The notes beneath the pieces are model-generated. The model did not search any database. It was not told the DNA's origin and saw only the letters and a program-made list of their open reading frames with translations. From Acidimicrobiaceae bacterium (GTDB lineage: Bacteria > Actinomycetota > Acidimicrobiia > Acidimicrobiales > RAAP-2), in contig PLZW01000035.1 in the NCBI GenBank assembly GCA_003153575.1, forward strand, positions 1 through 64,000: DNA of 64,000 bases. The letters run 5' to 3'. Position numbers and translations under genes: made by a program. Positions 35,845 to 43,583 of the stretch are shown here, in pieces (the stretch's first letter is position 1; every line of letters begins with the position of its first letter).

Positions 35845-36516
35845 GTGACGGCCTTCTGGATCCTGATGGGCCTGGCCGCGGTCGCCGCCATCGTCGACTG
35901 GGTGGCGGTGGCGCGGGAGGACACCCGGCTCGAGTACGTCGCCAAACCGGCCGTCCTCGCCCTGCTCACCGTGGCTGCGGCCGTCCTCCCTTCCACCCAT
36001 ACCGACCTGGTCGACCGGAAATGGTGGTTCGTGGCCGCCCTGTCGTGCTGCCTGGTCGGCGACGTACTGCTGATGCTCCGGCGCGACCTCTTCGTGCCCG
36101 GACTGGTCGCCTTCCTGGTCGGCCACGTCCTGTTCATCGTCGGCCTGCTGCAGCCGCCATCGCCCGCGGGCACGCCCCCGTTCGCCTTCTCGACGACGGG
36201 TCTGGTCGTCGCCTCGCTGGTGGCGGTGGCCTACGGGGCGGTGCCCGCCACCCTCATCTTCCGTGCCCTGGCCCGGGACGGCGGCGGGGCGCTGGTCGCC
36301 CCGGTGGCCGTCTACCTGGTCGCCATCTTGACCATGGCCGTGCTGGCCGCCAACGTCGGCGTGCCAGCGGCGGCCACCGGGGCCGCCCTGTTCGTGGTGT
36401 CCGACACGGTGCTCGCCCTCGGACGGTTCGTGCGACCGCTCCCCCACGGCGACGTGGTGGTGCACGTCACCTACCACCTGGCCCAGATGCTCCTCGTGCT
36501 GTCGCTGGTGCGCTGA
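35845..36516 (+). CDS. YhhN/lysoplasmalogenase-type membrane protein
   Basis: The 223-residue protein starts at a GTG (35845); the 714-residue track frame reads through two opposite genes. About eight transmembrane helices are present, with the YhhN pattern KPAVLALLTVAAAVLP, ALSCCLVGDVLLMLRRD and VSDTVLALGRFV. Some members hydrolyse vinyl-ether lysoplasmalogens. The lipid substrate is unknown here. Confidence 0.8.
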   Translation: MTAFWILMGLAAVAAIVDWVAVAREDTRLEYVAKPAVLALLTVAAAVLPSTHTDLVDRKWWFVAALSCCLVGDVLLMLRRDLFVPGLVAFLVGHVLFIVGLLQPPSPAGTPPFAFSTTGLVVASLVAVAYGAVPATLIFRALARDGGGALVAPVAVYLVAILTMAVLAANVGVPAAATGAALFVVSDTVLALGRFVRPLPHGDVVVHVTYHLAQMLLVLSLVR

Positions 36517-36540
36517 CCCGACCGGCGGTCGGCTACCGCA

Positions 36541-37191
36541 TCAGTCGAACGATGGCGCCTCGGTGCGCGTCCGCTTGATCTCGTAGAAGCCGGGCGTGCG
36601 GGCCACCAGGAGCACGCCGTCCCACAGGCGACCAGCCGCTTCGCCCTTCGGTGCCGGGGTGACCACCGGACCGAAGAAGGCGACGTTGCCCACGGCGATG
36701 ACGGGAGTACCCACATCGGTTCCCACCAGGTTCATCCCGGCGTCATGGGACACCTTGACCGCCTCGTCGAATGCGTCGCTGTCCGCGGCGTCGGCCAGCG
36801 TGGTGAGCAGTCCGCAGCGGGTCAACGCCTCCTCGAGCATCGGCCGGTCGAACTCGCGACCTTCGACGTGACGGAGCGTGCCCATCGCCGTGTACAGGGG
36901 CAGCAGGACGCCGGCGCCGTGGGCCTGCTCGGCGGCGGCCACCACCCGCACTGGACCCCACGCTTTGGCCAGCCGGGCACGGTAATCCTCGGGCAGCTCG
37001 TCCCGCCCGGAGTTCAGGTAGGCCAACGACATCACGTGCCACTCGACGTCGAAGTCACGGACCTCGGCGGCATGCAGGACCCAGCGTGAGGTGATCCAGG
37101 CCCACGGACACAGGGGATCGAACCAGAAGTGGGCGACGGTGCGCCCGGTGGCGGTCGTCTCCGACGGGGCGGGCGATGTGACGGTCGACAT
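36541..37191 (-). CDS. DsbA-family, mycothiol-dependent nitroreductase-like (Rv2466c type)
   Basis: The 216-residue thioredoxin-fold protein has an extended active site DPLCPWAWITSRW. A C-P-W-A motif replaces CxxC, as in Rv2466c, which reduces nitroaromatic prodrugs with mycothiol. A late cis-Pro region GTDVGTPVIAVGN is also present. The substrate in the cell is unknown. Its presence supports an actinobacterial host. Confidence 0.85.
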   Translation of the reverse strand: MSTVTSPAPSETTATGRTVAHFWFDPLCPWAWITSRWVLHAAEVRDFDVEWHVMSLAYLNSGRDELPEDYRARLAKAWGPVRVVAAAEQAHGAGVLLPLYTAMGTLRHVEGREFDRPMLEEALTRCGLLTTLADAADSDAFDEAVKVSHDAGMNLVGTDVGTPVIAVGNVAFFGPVVTPAPKGEAAGRLWDGVLLVARTPGFYEIKRTRTEAPSFD

Positions 37192-37279
37192 GGGTCTCCT
37201 CCCGGACGTCTCCCCCGTACAACCCCGGCACCCCGCCCTCGCTTCCCGCTCGCTCGGCCGACACGCTCAGCCCACGTTC

Positions 37280-38083
37280 TCAATCCTGGGCCCGGGCCGA
37301 CCACCGGCCGCCCCGCCGCTCGACGGACACCTGGACGCCGAACGCCTCGGACACCGAGTCGTCGGTCAGCACCTCGTCGATCGGTCCGACAGCCACCAGC
37401 GATCCCCTGCGGAGTAGGGCGGCATGGCTGACCCCGGGCGGGATCTCCTCCAGGTGGTGGGTGACCAGGACCATGGGCGGGACGGCGGGGTCCACGGCCA
37501 GCGCCGCCAGCCGGGCCAGCAGTCCCTCGCGGGCACCGAGGTCGAGCCCGGCGGCCGGCTCGTCCATCAGGATCAGCTCGGGATCGCCCATCAGGGCCCG
37601 CGCCAGCAGGACCTGCTGGCGCTCCCCCTCGGACAGCAGGCCGAACGCCCGGGCGGCGAAGGGGTCGCCCCCGAAGCCGGCGTCGTCCAGCAACGCCCCG
37701 GCCCGGGCCCGGTCGGCGTCGGTGTACTCGTGCCACCACGTCTCGAGCGCGGCGTGACGGCCGGTCAGCACGACGTCGAGCGCGGGTTGGGCCGGGCGCA
37801 GGGACCGGCCCACCGATGCGCTGACGACGGTGATCCTCCGGCGGAGCTCGCGCATGTCGACCCGGCCGAGGACCTCACCCAGGATCTCGACCGTCCCCCG
37901 GGTCGGCCACAGGCCGGCGCCCACCACCCGCAACAGGGTGGTCTTGCCCGACCCGTTGGGTCCGAGCAGGGCCCACCGCTCCCCCGCGCCCACCGTCCAG
38001 GTGATGTCGTCGAGCAGCGCGACACCGTCGCGGACCACGGCGACCCCGTCGAGGCGGACCACCGGTCGGTCGTCACCCGTCAC
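37280..38083 (-). CDS. ABC transporter ATP-binding protein
   Basis: The 267-residue ATPase has Walker A GPNGSGKTT, signature LLSEGERQQ, Walker B LILMDEP, D-loop AAGLDLG and switch His VTHHLEE. The track frame (to 38194) crosses the element boundary at 38107. A GTG at 38083 (VTGDDRPVVRLDGV) fits better, 20 bases after the ancestral ychF stop. Before insertion it lay directly downstream of ychF, on the same strand. The permease partner is not in the window. Confidence 0.8.
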   Translation of the reverse strand: MTGDDRPVVRLDGVAVVRDGVALLDDITWTVGAGERWALLGPNGSGKTTLLRVVGAGLWPTRGTVEILGEVLGRVDMRELRRRITVVSASVGRSLRPAQPALDVVLTGRHAALETWWHEYTDADRARAGALLDDAGFGGDPFAARAFGLLSEGERQQVLLARALMGDPELILMDEPAAGLDLGAREGLLARLAALAVDPAVPPMVLVTHHLEEIPPGVSHAALLRRGSLVAVGPIDEVLTDDSVSEAFGVQVSVERRGGRWSARAQD

Positions 38084-38106
38084 GTCGACGTCCGTGGAGT
38101 TGTCAT

Positions 38107-38121
38107 ACGTTGAAGCGGAAC
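38107..38121. repeat. attL core
   Basis: This is ACGTTGAAGCGGAAC, identical to attR at 51723-51737; one base outside on each side differs. On the chromosomal side the ancestral ychF stop codon TGA (38103-38105, read on the minus strand) is preserved. Confidence 0.9.
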
Positions 38122-38187
38122 GTGGCAGGCACGGACGGCCACCGTTGGCAATCATTGAGAAACCGTGTCTGACCTGGCGCTCTGTGA

Positions 38188-38213
38188 TTGGCAACCGTTG
38201 GCAACCGTTGGCA
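38188..38213. repeat. Tandem TTGGCAACCG repeats near attL
   Basis: The sequence reads ATTGGCAACC-GTTGGCAACC-GTTGGCAC, a 10-bp unit repeated two and a half times. A single CCGTTGGCA also lies at 38142. It lies between the attL core and the TGAGGACT pair, in the usual place of integrase or excisionase arm sites. Function inferred. Confidence 0.5.
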
Positions 38214-38227
38214 CGTTGCGGACTTTC

Positions 38228-38246
38228 TGAGGACTATTTGAGGACT
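38228..38246. repeat. TGAGGACT pair, left arm
   Basis: TGAGGACT occurs at 38228-38235 and 38239-38246, 11 bp apart. The same word with the same spacing is found near attR (51658-51676). They are candidate arm-type binding sites of the integrase N-terminal domain. Confidence 0.6.
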
Positions 38247-38347
38247 CACGGGCTACCTACGTGGTGATGTTTGGCATGGACGTCATGACACCCACCTGTC
38301 ATACTCCTTGTAACCCACCTGGCTTCTTCTGGGGGTCAGGACTGGCA

Positions 38348-38367
38348 GGCCCGCCGAAAGGCGGGCC
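38348..38367 (-). terminator. Hairpin terminator after NYN gene
   Basis: GGCCCGCC-GAAA-GGCGGGCC is a perfect 8-bp stem with a GAAA tetraloop, 10 bases beyond the stop of the NYN gene. No T-run follows. Confidence 0.55.
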
Positions 38368-38376
38368 GAGCCGCGT

Positions 38377-39012
38377 CTAGGGTCCCCACTCGACCGGCTT
38401 GCGGATCTGCGTTCCGTCAGCGGCGTGCACGGTGCTTGGCAACTGGCTGCGCTCTAGGTGTCCTCGCCTGATTCGCCTGTGGTCGGTCCCCTTCAAGTGG
38501 TCGCGTTGGCCTACGTGATGATGTGGGTTGACCGTCACCACGTCGATGCCCTCGCCCATGGCCAATTCGATTGACGCTTGGAAGTCGGAGTCATTTGTTA
38601 CCACCAGGGCGCGATGCATCATCTGGTGACACGCGTCCCATACCAATCGGGTTGCCAACATCACGTCGGTGCCCTTCTCCTCGGTCACCTTTGCGGTGGC
38701 AAAGTGACCGCCGTCGGATTGCTCCTGGAGCACCCAGACTCGCTTCTTGCGCGTCCGAAAGTGTCCAAGGTGTGCCACAACGCCCGGAATGGTCTCAAGG
38801 GCCTTGAGGTACGTGTCTTGCCTCTGACTCTGTTGGGGGTCCTCGACCCGGTCCTTCACAATGGCTGTGAAGTAGTTGACCTCGCGGACGCTGTGGTCGC
38901 ACAACAGCAACTCAGCCAGATGAAAGGGGTTGAGCCATTTGTAAGGGGTTCCGGAGATGCACCCCTTGTAGAGATTGAAGCCGTCGATGTAGACGTTCGT
39001 CGTCGGCGGCAT
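38377..39012 (-). CDS. NYN-domain (PIN-like) predicted ribonuclease
   Basis: The 211-residue protein has the PIN-like NYN nuclease pattern: YIDGFNLYKG with the first Asp, EKGTDVMLATRLVWDACH with the second Asp, and ALVVTNDSDFQASIELA with the third and fourth acidic residues. These four acidic residues bind Mg for RNA cleavage. The last 50 residues are basic. On a mobile element such a protein may be a defence or toxin-type nuclease; that is inferred. It is followed by a hairpin terminator. Confidence 0.85.
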   Translation of the reverse strand: MPPTTNVYIDGFNLYKGCISGTPYKWLNPFHLAELLLCDHSVREVNYFTAIVKDRVEDPQQSQRQDTYLKALETIPGVVAHLGHFRTRKKRVWVLQEQSDGGHFATAKVTEEKGTDVMLATRLVWDACHQMMHRALVVTNDSDFQASIELAMGEGIDVVTVNPHHHVGQRDHLKGTDHRRIRRGHLERSQLPSTVHAADGTQIRKPVEWGP

Positions 39013-39038
39013 CCAGCAACCATATCCAGCATGAAAAT

Positions 39039-39089
39039 GCCGGGCCCGGAGCGATAGGCGGCGGGACCTTCCGCTCGGACGGGACCGAC
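39039..39089. repeat. Hairpin repeat copy A
   Basis: Left arm GCCGGGCCCG, loop with GGCGGGACC, right arm CGGGACCGAC. The distal half of the right arm is degenerate. Copies B (39206) and C (39713) are better preserved. The three copies share the loop word AGGYGGCGGGACC. Confidence 0.7.
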
Positions 39090-39205
39090 CCCCTTCAGGT
39101 TAAGCGGGTGGTTGGTCACTTCAGCCGCCCCGTCGCCTTCACTCGCCGAATAGCTCCCCACCAGTTCGCCCTGTGCCCTCAGAACGATCGGCGTGGGGGT
39201 CAGGT

Positions 39206-39255
39206 GCCGGGCCCGGAGCATCAGGCGGCGGGACCTTCAACTCGACGGGCCCGGC
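39206..39255. repeat. Hairpin repeat copy B
   Basis: Left arm GCCGGGCCCG and right arm CGGGCCCGGC pair perfectly (10 bp). The 30-nt loop begins GAGC and contains AGGCGGCGGGACC. Confidence 0.75.
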
Positions 39256-39712
39256 CGGAAGAACGTAGTCGCCGACGGGGCCGGGATCGCGGCAGCCCTG
39301 CTCGCCGCGACCCCGACCCATTGGTATCGGCGCAGGTCCCGCCCAACTGGATTCGTAGCAATCGACCCCGGCGGATGACGGGGCCCGAATCTCCGCTCCC
39401 TTTAGGTCTGCGCTCGCGTCGGTCCCCCCGCTGGAACCGACGCCTGCCCCGCTGACCGAGAGCGGCATGAGGGACATCGCTCGAACGACCAGCCATTTCA
39501 ACTGTAGGCGGGGGTCCCTCCGCTGTCACTCCTGAGCCGTATTACCCTGTCCAAATGGACCGCCAGGGACGCGGCGATGCCCCCACGTACACATTGTTGA
39601 GTGCTCGTGAGGACATCGTGTCTGGCCATACGCAGGGTGATCGGCCCGTGCCCACTCCATCGGCATCTTGGGGCGCTGACTGAACGGGCCTTAGGTCCCT
39701 AATTGCGAAAGT

Positions 39713-39762
39713 GCCGGACCCGGAGCTTCAGGTGGCGGGACCATCCGCTCGACGGGTCCGGC
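39713..39762. repeat. Hairpin repeat copy C
   Basis: Left arm GCCGGACCCG and right arm CGGGTCCGGC pair perfectly. Against copy B the G-C at one position is A-T, a compensatory change. An inner GAGC/GCTC can also pair, bounding the loop with AGGTGGCGGGACC. Confidence 0.75.
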
Positions 39763-39842
39763 CAATAGAGGATAACGGGAAACGGTCTAGACCAAATCAG
39801 GACAGATCAGTCGTCTAGGACGGGCGCATCCGGCGGAGGGAT

Positions 39843-40043
39843 TTACTTGAGCCGGCCCGTCTCCCTCGCCCACGCCTCGACCTCGGGCCAGTCCCACACG
39901 AGAACCCCGGACACCTTTGTGATGGGAGGTGGGAAGTCAGGGTGCCGGCGGCGTAGGTCGTGGACGAACGTGGGCCTGTCAGATCCGAGACGCTCGGCAA
40001 TCTCTCTTGTCCCGACTAGCTGCTCCACGTCGACCTTTCGCAC
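39843..40043 (-). CDS. AlpA/excisionase-type HTH protein, module 1
   Basis: The 66-residue protein has a GTG start at 40043. It is a small MerR/AlpA-like winged helix: VEQLVGTREIAERLGSDR, then VHDLRRRHPDFP and VWDWPEVEAWARETGRLK. It is a clear paralogue of the protein at 41312-41515 and is divergent from a small gene on the plus strand. Roles could be excision control or repression of the divergent promoter. Confidence 0.8.
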   Translation of the reverse strand: MRKVDVEQLVGTREIAERLGSDRPTFVHDLRRRHPDFPPPITKVSGVLVWDWPEVEAWARETGRLK

Positions 40044-40079
40044 GCCGCCAGTATCCCGTATACGTATGGCGGATACCTC

Positions 40080-40109
40080 TTGCGCTATTAGTAGCGCACC
40101 CCTTATAGT
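40080..40109 (+). promoter_or_regulatory. Promoter of module 1 with palindromic operator
   Basis: TTGCGC (40080-40085), 18-bp spacer, TATAGT (40104-40109). The palindrome GCGCTA-TTAG-TAGCGC (40082-40097) overlaps the -35 and spacer. A conserved leader GCAACCTACGA (40131-40141) precedes the ribosome site. It is matched in module 2. Confidence 0.55.
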
Positions 40110-40153
40110 AGCTACTGCGACAGTATTAGCGCAACCTACGAGAGAGGGAAACC

Positions 40154-40456
40154 ATGACAACGACCGAAGAAGTCAAAGAGCAACTAGCAGCCTCGTGCCC
40201 GTCGTGGTGCGAGCACTCGATCTGGGTCGGTGATGGCACAGAGCCCCACGAGGGCGATCATGTCGGCCTGAGTCACATGGTCGGCAGCGGCCTCCTGGTC
40301 ACTTCCATCTGTGCGCCCGGGTACTGGGCGGACGAAGCAAACGAGCAGCTCGTCTGGATCCGGCCACCCGGCAGCACCGATGGCATCAAGGTCACGGAGG
40401 ACGAGGCCATCGCACTCGCCCACGCCCTGATCCGTCTCGTAGGAGACGAGTTCTAG
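40154..40456 (+). CDS. DUF6907-like small protein
   Basis: The 100-residue protein starts after GAGAGAGGGAAACC. The N-terminus ASCPSWCEHSIWV resembles the CPSWC motif of DUF6907, a family met on actinobacterial integrative elements. A mixed alpha/beta region with GIKVTEDEAIALAHALIRLVG follows. Function unknown. It is divergent from the HTH gene at 39843-40043 and followed by a hairpin terminator. Confidence 0.7.
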   Translation: MTTTEEVKEQLAASCPSWCEHSIWVGDGTEPHEGDHVGLSHMVGSGLLVTSICAPGYWADEANEQLVWIRPPGSTDGIKVTEDEAIALAHALIRLVGDEF

Positions 40457-40509
40457 CGGCCCGAGGGCGGCCCGAGGGCGGCCCGACGGGCCGACCTGAC
40501 CGACGGAGG

Positions 40510-40529
40510 CCCCCGGTTCCGGCCGGGGG
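40510..40529 (+). terminator. Hairpin terminator CCCCCGG-TTCCGG-CCGGGGG
   Basis: A 7-bp GC stem with a TTCCGG loop, 54 bp after the DUF6907-like gene. It is part of a set of three similar hairpins in this element, each following a small plus-strand gene. Confidence 0.65.
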
Positions 40530-40600
40530 TCTGTCGCGTTCACCGAAGGTTCACTTTGCGGCCCCTGGAGATCCTGCAACCACCCCACTAGCCTTTCCGC

Positions 40601-40894
40601 GTGGCCAATCGCAGCAGGCTCGCAGTTGCGGCACTTCTCGTTCTGGTGATCGGGATGCCCTGCGCCGACAGTGTCGCGTGGTCCGACCCGCACCACCTGA
40701 CATGGGGTCAGGTCTTCCTGCTCGTCGCACTCCCGCCGCTTGTGTCGCTGGTACTGGCGGTGGTCTCCGTCATGCCGAGCCGGGCCCGACCTCATTCCAG
40801 CCAGGGCGATCTGCTTGGCGTCGGCGTCGGTTCGCTCAGCTTCTGGGCGCTTGTCGGCGGCGCGGCATTCGTCGGAGCGGCGTCAATCTTGTAG
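40601..40894 (+). CDS. Small membrane protein, unknown
   Basis: The 97-residue protein has a GTG start (VANRSRLAVAALLVLVIG) and three predicted transmembrane helices, the last SLSFWALVGGAAFVGAASIL. No domain is recognised. Hydrophobic character, GC-rich third positions and a terminator hairpin downstream support a real gene. Whether it has a signal or holin-like role is unknown. Confidence 0.5.
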   Translation: MANRSRLAVAALLVLVIGMPCADSVAWSDPHHLTWGQVFLLVALPPLVSLVLAVVSVMPSRARPHSSQGDLLGVGVGSLSFWALVGGAAFVGAASIL

Positions 40895-40943
40895 ATCCAT
40901 CGCGTCACTCGCCCACCACTCGCACCGGGAATGCACCAGTGAG

Positions 40944-40964
40944 GACCCGCGGTTCCGGCGGGTT
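40944..40964 (+). terminator. Hairpin terminator ACCCGC-GGTTCCG-GCGGGTT
   Basis: A 6-bp stem followed by TCTTCGCG, 50 bp after the small membrane protein gene. Confidence 0.5.
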
Positions 40965-41311
40965 CTTCGCGTCGGGAGACTCACAGGCGCACGCCCTAAA
41001 AAGGGTCGACTTGCCAATGATCCCGAATGTCCCAGTAGTTCGACTTGGCCAGGTTGATGCGTTCCTGCGGGTCGGGAGAACATCCGGGTATCCTCGAGCT
41101 ATGACAGTCCCTGCCCCAAGCGAGCCCGTGCCCGCCGACCCTGCTCCGCAGCCACTTGATCCTGGGGTGCCTGGCCGGCCCCCCGATCCTGTCGATTAGC
41201 CGCCGGCCGCCGCAAGGGCACGTGACCCATGCGGGCCACGACCCCGACATTTGGTTATCGACGCCAGTCACCATGCAACTGGGACCACGGGCACTGGCAG
41301 TTCGAGAGCCA
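40965..41311. other. Spacer with a weak Pro-rich ORF
   Basis: A 32-codon frame at 41101-41199 (MTVPAPSEPVPADP...) is proline-rich and lacks a good ribosome site. A minus-strand frame of 92 codons (40996-41274) downstream of the second HTH gene also lacks one. Neither is supported. Confidence 0.4.
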
Positions 41312-41515
41312 TCACTTCAGCCGGCCCGTCTTCCTAGCCCACTTCTCGACGTCGGCCCAGTTCCAGACCAGAGCGGCCTTGAGCTTGGCAACTGGTGCGG
41401 GGAAGTCCGGATCTCGGCGACGCAAGTCATGGACGTAGACGGCCCGCTTGTATCCCAGCCGATCGGCGATTTCCGCCGCTCCCACGAGTTTCTCCACGTC
41501 AACCCTTCTCGCCAC
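41312..41515 (-). CDS. AlpA/excisionase-type HTH protein, module 2
   Basis: The 67-residue protein has a GTG start (41515). It matches the module 1 protein over its whole length (VDVEKLVGAAEIADRLG, VHDLRRRDPDFPAP, VEKWARKTGRLK), an evident duplication. It lies opposite the 50-residue gene at 41630, with 13-bp direct repeats between. Confidence 0.8.
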   Translation of the reverse strand: MARRVDVEKLVGAAEIADRLGYKRAVYVHDLRRRDPDFPAPVAKLKAALVWNWADVEKWARKTGRLK

Positions 41516-41572
41516 ATCAGCAAACTATCCCGATATGCGTATTCCGCATGAAGGGGTGAGTCCGCTTGGCTC

Positions 41573-41604
41573 TTGCGTATGATCGTAGTCGGCGTATGAT
41601 CGTA
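41573..41604 (+). promoter_or_regulatory. Promoter of module 2 with 13-bp direct repeats
   Basis: TTGCGT (41573-41578), 16-bp spacer, TATGAT (41595-41600). GCGTATGATCGTA is repeated at 41575-41587 and 41592-41604, overlapping the boxes. A leader GCAACCTACGA (41606-41616) follows, identical to that of module 1. Confidence 0.6.
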
Positions 41605-41629
41605 TGCAACCTACGAATGAGGGGAAACG

Positions 41630-41782
41630 ATGGAGAACAACCGATTCGACGAAACGATCAGTGCGGGCCGGACAGAGATCGCCGCATGTCGAGAGGCCGG
41701 CCTGGACGATCTGGCCGACGAGCTAGCAAAGGATATGCAGTGGGTTATCGCCCGGCACGAGGCCCGTCTCGGCATGACCTGA
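41630..41782 (+). CDS. 50-residue protein, unknown (not in ORF track)
   Basis: The small gene starts at ATG 41630 after GAGGGGAAACG and is too short for the supplied track. The protein MENNRFDETISAGRTEIA... is helical and charged, ending ARLGMT. It shares leader and ribosome-site layout with the gene at 40154 but is not similar in sequence. A strong terminator follows. Confidence 0.65.
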   Translation: MENNRFDETISAGRTEIAACREAGLDDLADELAKDMQWVIARHEARLGMT

Positions 41783-41811
41783 GCCGAGGTTCCGCTTCAC
41801 ACTGCGATGGC

Positions 41812-41834
41812 CCCCGGTTTCGGCCGGGGTTTTT
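41812..41834 (+). terminator. Rho-independent terminator CCCCGG-TTTCGG-CCGGGG-TTTTT
   Basis: A 6-bp GC stem followed by TTTTT, 30 bp after the 50-residue gene. It is the clearest intrinsic terminator in the window. Confidence 0.8.
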
Positions 41835-42032
41835 CGCGTCGGCGATATCGCCCCCGAGCCTGCGTTGTGGGGCAGTACCCTTTGACCAGTTGAGGACTGA
41901 GCCCTTCTGGGCCAGTCGTTCCCACGCCTCAGAAGTGGCTCGATCCGATGTCGCGCACCCGCCGACCCTTTCAACACAAGGACGCCATGCCACTCGGCTC
42001 GCCACATTCCCTGCGGATGTCCGATCAGGGCG

Positions 42033-43583
42033 CTAGGACAAGCACAAGATTCGCGCCCCGAACGTGACGTTGTTGACAGAGTCGTTGTTGGTAAGCGTGA
42101 CCGTCCATTGCGTCGGGTTCGTTGCTCCGTCTGGACTCGCTTCATTCCATCCAACACTCACGGCGTCATCAGCGGTACTGGTGCCAGCACGCACTGCCAC
42201 GTAGCCGCCCCCGACGGCGACTTCGCCAGCATTGCACGTGGCCGTGCTCGTGTCGGTTGCACCCGGAACCAAGAACTTACCGCCAGCCTGGTAACGCTCG
42301 ACAACTTGGATCTTTCTGAGCCCGAAGGCGTAGATAGTACCAAAGCTATCCGTAACGTACACCGTGCCATGCGAAATGACTGGATCGTAGGGAACGCCCC
42401 GAATCGTATGAAGGCCGCTTTTCCACAAGGGGTTGCAGGTCCTCGGCACTGTTCCAGAGCAGCCAAATCTCCCGGTGAGGTCCAGAGCGTAAAGGTTCCC
42501 ATCACTTGAACTGGCGTAGACGACACCGCCGCCGACCGCTGGCGAATTGACGTATCCACCACTGGTAAAGGTCCACAACAGAACCCCAGTGCTCGCGTTA
42601 AACACGTAGAGCTTGCCATCACTCGATCCTGCAAAGACCTTGCCGTTCCCGACGGCTGGCGTCGTAAGCCCATCCACATTGATCGCATGTGCCCACAGCG
42701 GGACACCTGTGGCTGCGTTGAATGCATAGAGCTTGCCATCATTTGCGTTGACGTAGACGACGCCATTCGCGACCGCCGGTGACGACACCATGGTTCCGCC
42801 AGTCGAATAGATCCAGAGGGCGCCACTGCCGTTCGCTTGGATCGCGTAGAGTTTCCCGTCACTCGATCCGGCATAGACGACGCCATTCGCGACCGCCGGT
42901 GACGACACCGTGGTGCCGCCAGTTGCATACGCCCACTTCACGGCTCCGGTGACCGCGTTGAACGCATACACCCACGAGCCACCGCCCGCGTAGGCAACGC
43001 CGTTCGCCACTCTTGGAGCTCCTATCAACCCACCAACCGCCTTGTTGGTAAAGACCTTGGCACCCGTGGTCGCGTTGAATCCGGAGAATCGAACTCTTGT
43101 AAGGTCTCCGGCATAGACAGTGCCATTCACGACAGCGGGACCCGGTATTTGGTCACCGTAAAGAGCCGACCAATTTGGCCCACCATTTCCGGAATCGATC
43201 GCGCAAAGACCGTTTGCCCCGCCGTCATAGACCGTGCCACCCACAACCGCAGGTACCCCATTTCCTCCACAGCCAGGGTTCGACCCAAACTTCATGATCA
43301 ATTGCCCTGCATTACTTACATTAATGGTCGCCTCAGGGTTGAAATGAGTATCCGCAGGCCCATACCCCGCCATCCGCCAGTCATTCCCCGCCAGCGGCGC
43401 CTGCAATAGCGCACTCTTCTCCGAGTGAGATGGCGATGATGCACCGACCCCGTCGACGAACAGCCCACCGCCCACCGCCGAAGCTATTAGCGTTAGGAAC
43501 GCAACTAAAGCGAGAATGTCCAGCCTGACCCGTCTCGGATAGCGATTAGGACCGTTCTTCCAAATACTCCGCGCATAACTCAT
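42033..43583 (-). CDS. Secreted PQQ-like beta-propeller protein
   Basis: The 516-residue protein starts at ATG 43583 with AGAGGAG 7 bases upstream. An N-terminal hydrophobic segment (LDILALVAFLTLIASAVGGGLF) exports or anchors it. Seven or eight propeller blades follow, with the repeat SPAVANGVVYAGSSDGKLYA...G..LW. A C-terminal domain has two Cys (TATCNAGEVAVGGGYVAV and ARILCLS). There is no sign of a PQQ site. Codons are clearly more AT-rich than in the host genes. Function as adhesin or cell-surface sensor is possible but unproven. Confidence 0.85.
   Translation of the reverse strand: MSYARSIWKNGPNRYPRRVRLDILALVAFLTLIASAVGGGLFVDGVGASSPSHSEKSALLQAPLAGNDWRMAGYGPADTHFNPEATINVSNAGQLIMKFGSNPGCGGNGVPAVVGGTVYDGGANGLCAIDSGNGGPNWSALYGDQIPGPAVVNGTVYAGDLTRVRFSGFNATTGAKVFTNKAVGGLIGAPRVANGVAYAGGGSWVYAFNAVTGAVKWAYATGGTTVSSPAVANGVVYAGSSDGKLYAIQANGSGALWIYSTGGTMVSSPAVANGVVYVNANDGKLYAFNAATGVPLWAHAINVDGLTTPAVGNGKVFAGSSDGKLYVFNASTGVLLWTFTSGGYVNSPAVGGGVVYASSSDGNLYALDLTGRFGCSGTVPRTCNPLWKSGLHTIRGVPYDPVISHGTVYVTDSFGTIYAFGLRKIQVVERYQAGGKFLVPGATDTSTATCNAGEVAVGGGYVAVRAGTSTADDAVSVGWNEASPDGATNPTQWTVTLTNNDSVNNVTFGARILCLS

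Larger units (their letters stand above)
39013..39842. other. Gene-free region with three structured hairpin repeats
   Basis: No frame is supported (ORFs at 39108-39529 fall on the hairpin repeats). The region is 830 bp and carries three copies of a 50-nt hairpin, listed separately. It lies between the NYN gene and the first HTH module. The hairpin copies are separated by unrelated sequence of about 120 and 460 bp. Confidence 0.7.

Noticed and set aside
34372-36516. 714-residue plus-strand ORF
   Set aside because: Antisense of the TenA-like and SepX-like genes; only the part from 35845 is a real (YhhN) gene.
39108-39529. ORFs of 60-120 residues around the hairpin repeats
   Set aside because: They run through the hairpin copies on both strands, with no ribosome sites and no domain.
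40996-41274. 92-residue minus-strand ORF downstream of the second HTH gene
   Set aside because: No ribosome site and mixed composition; kept only as spacer.
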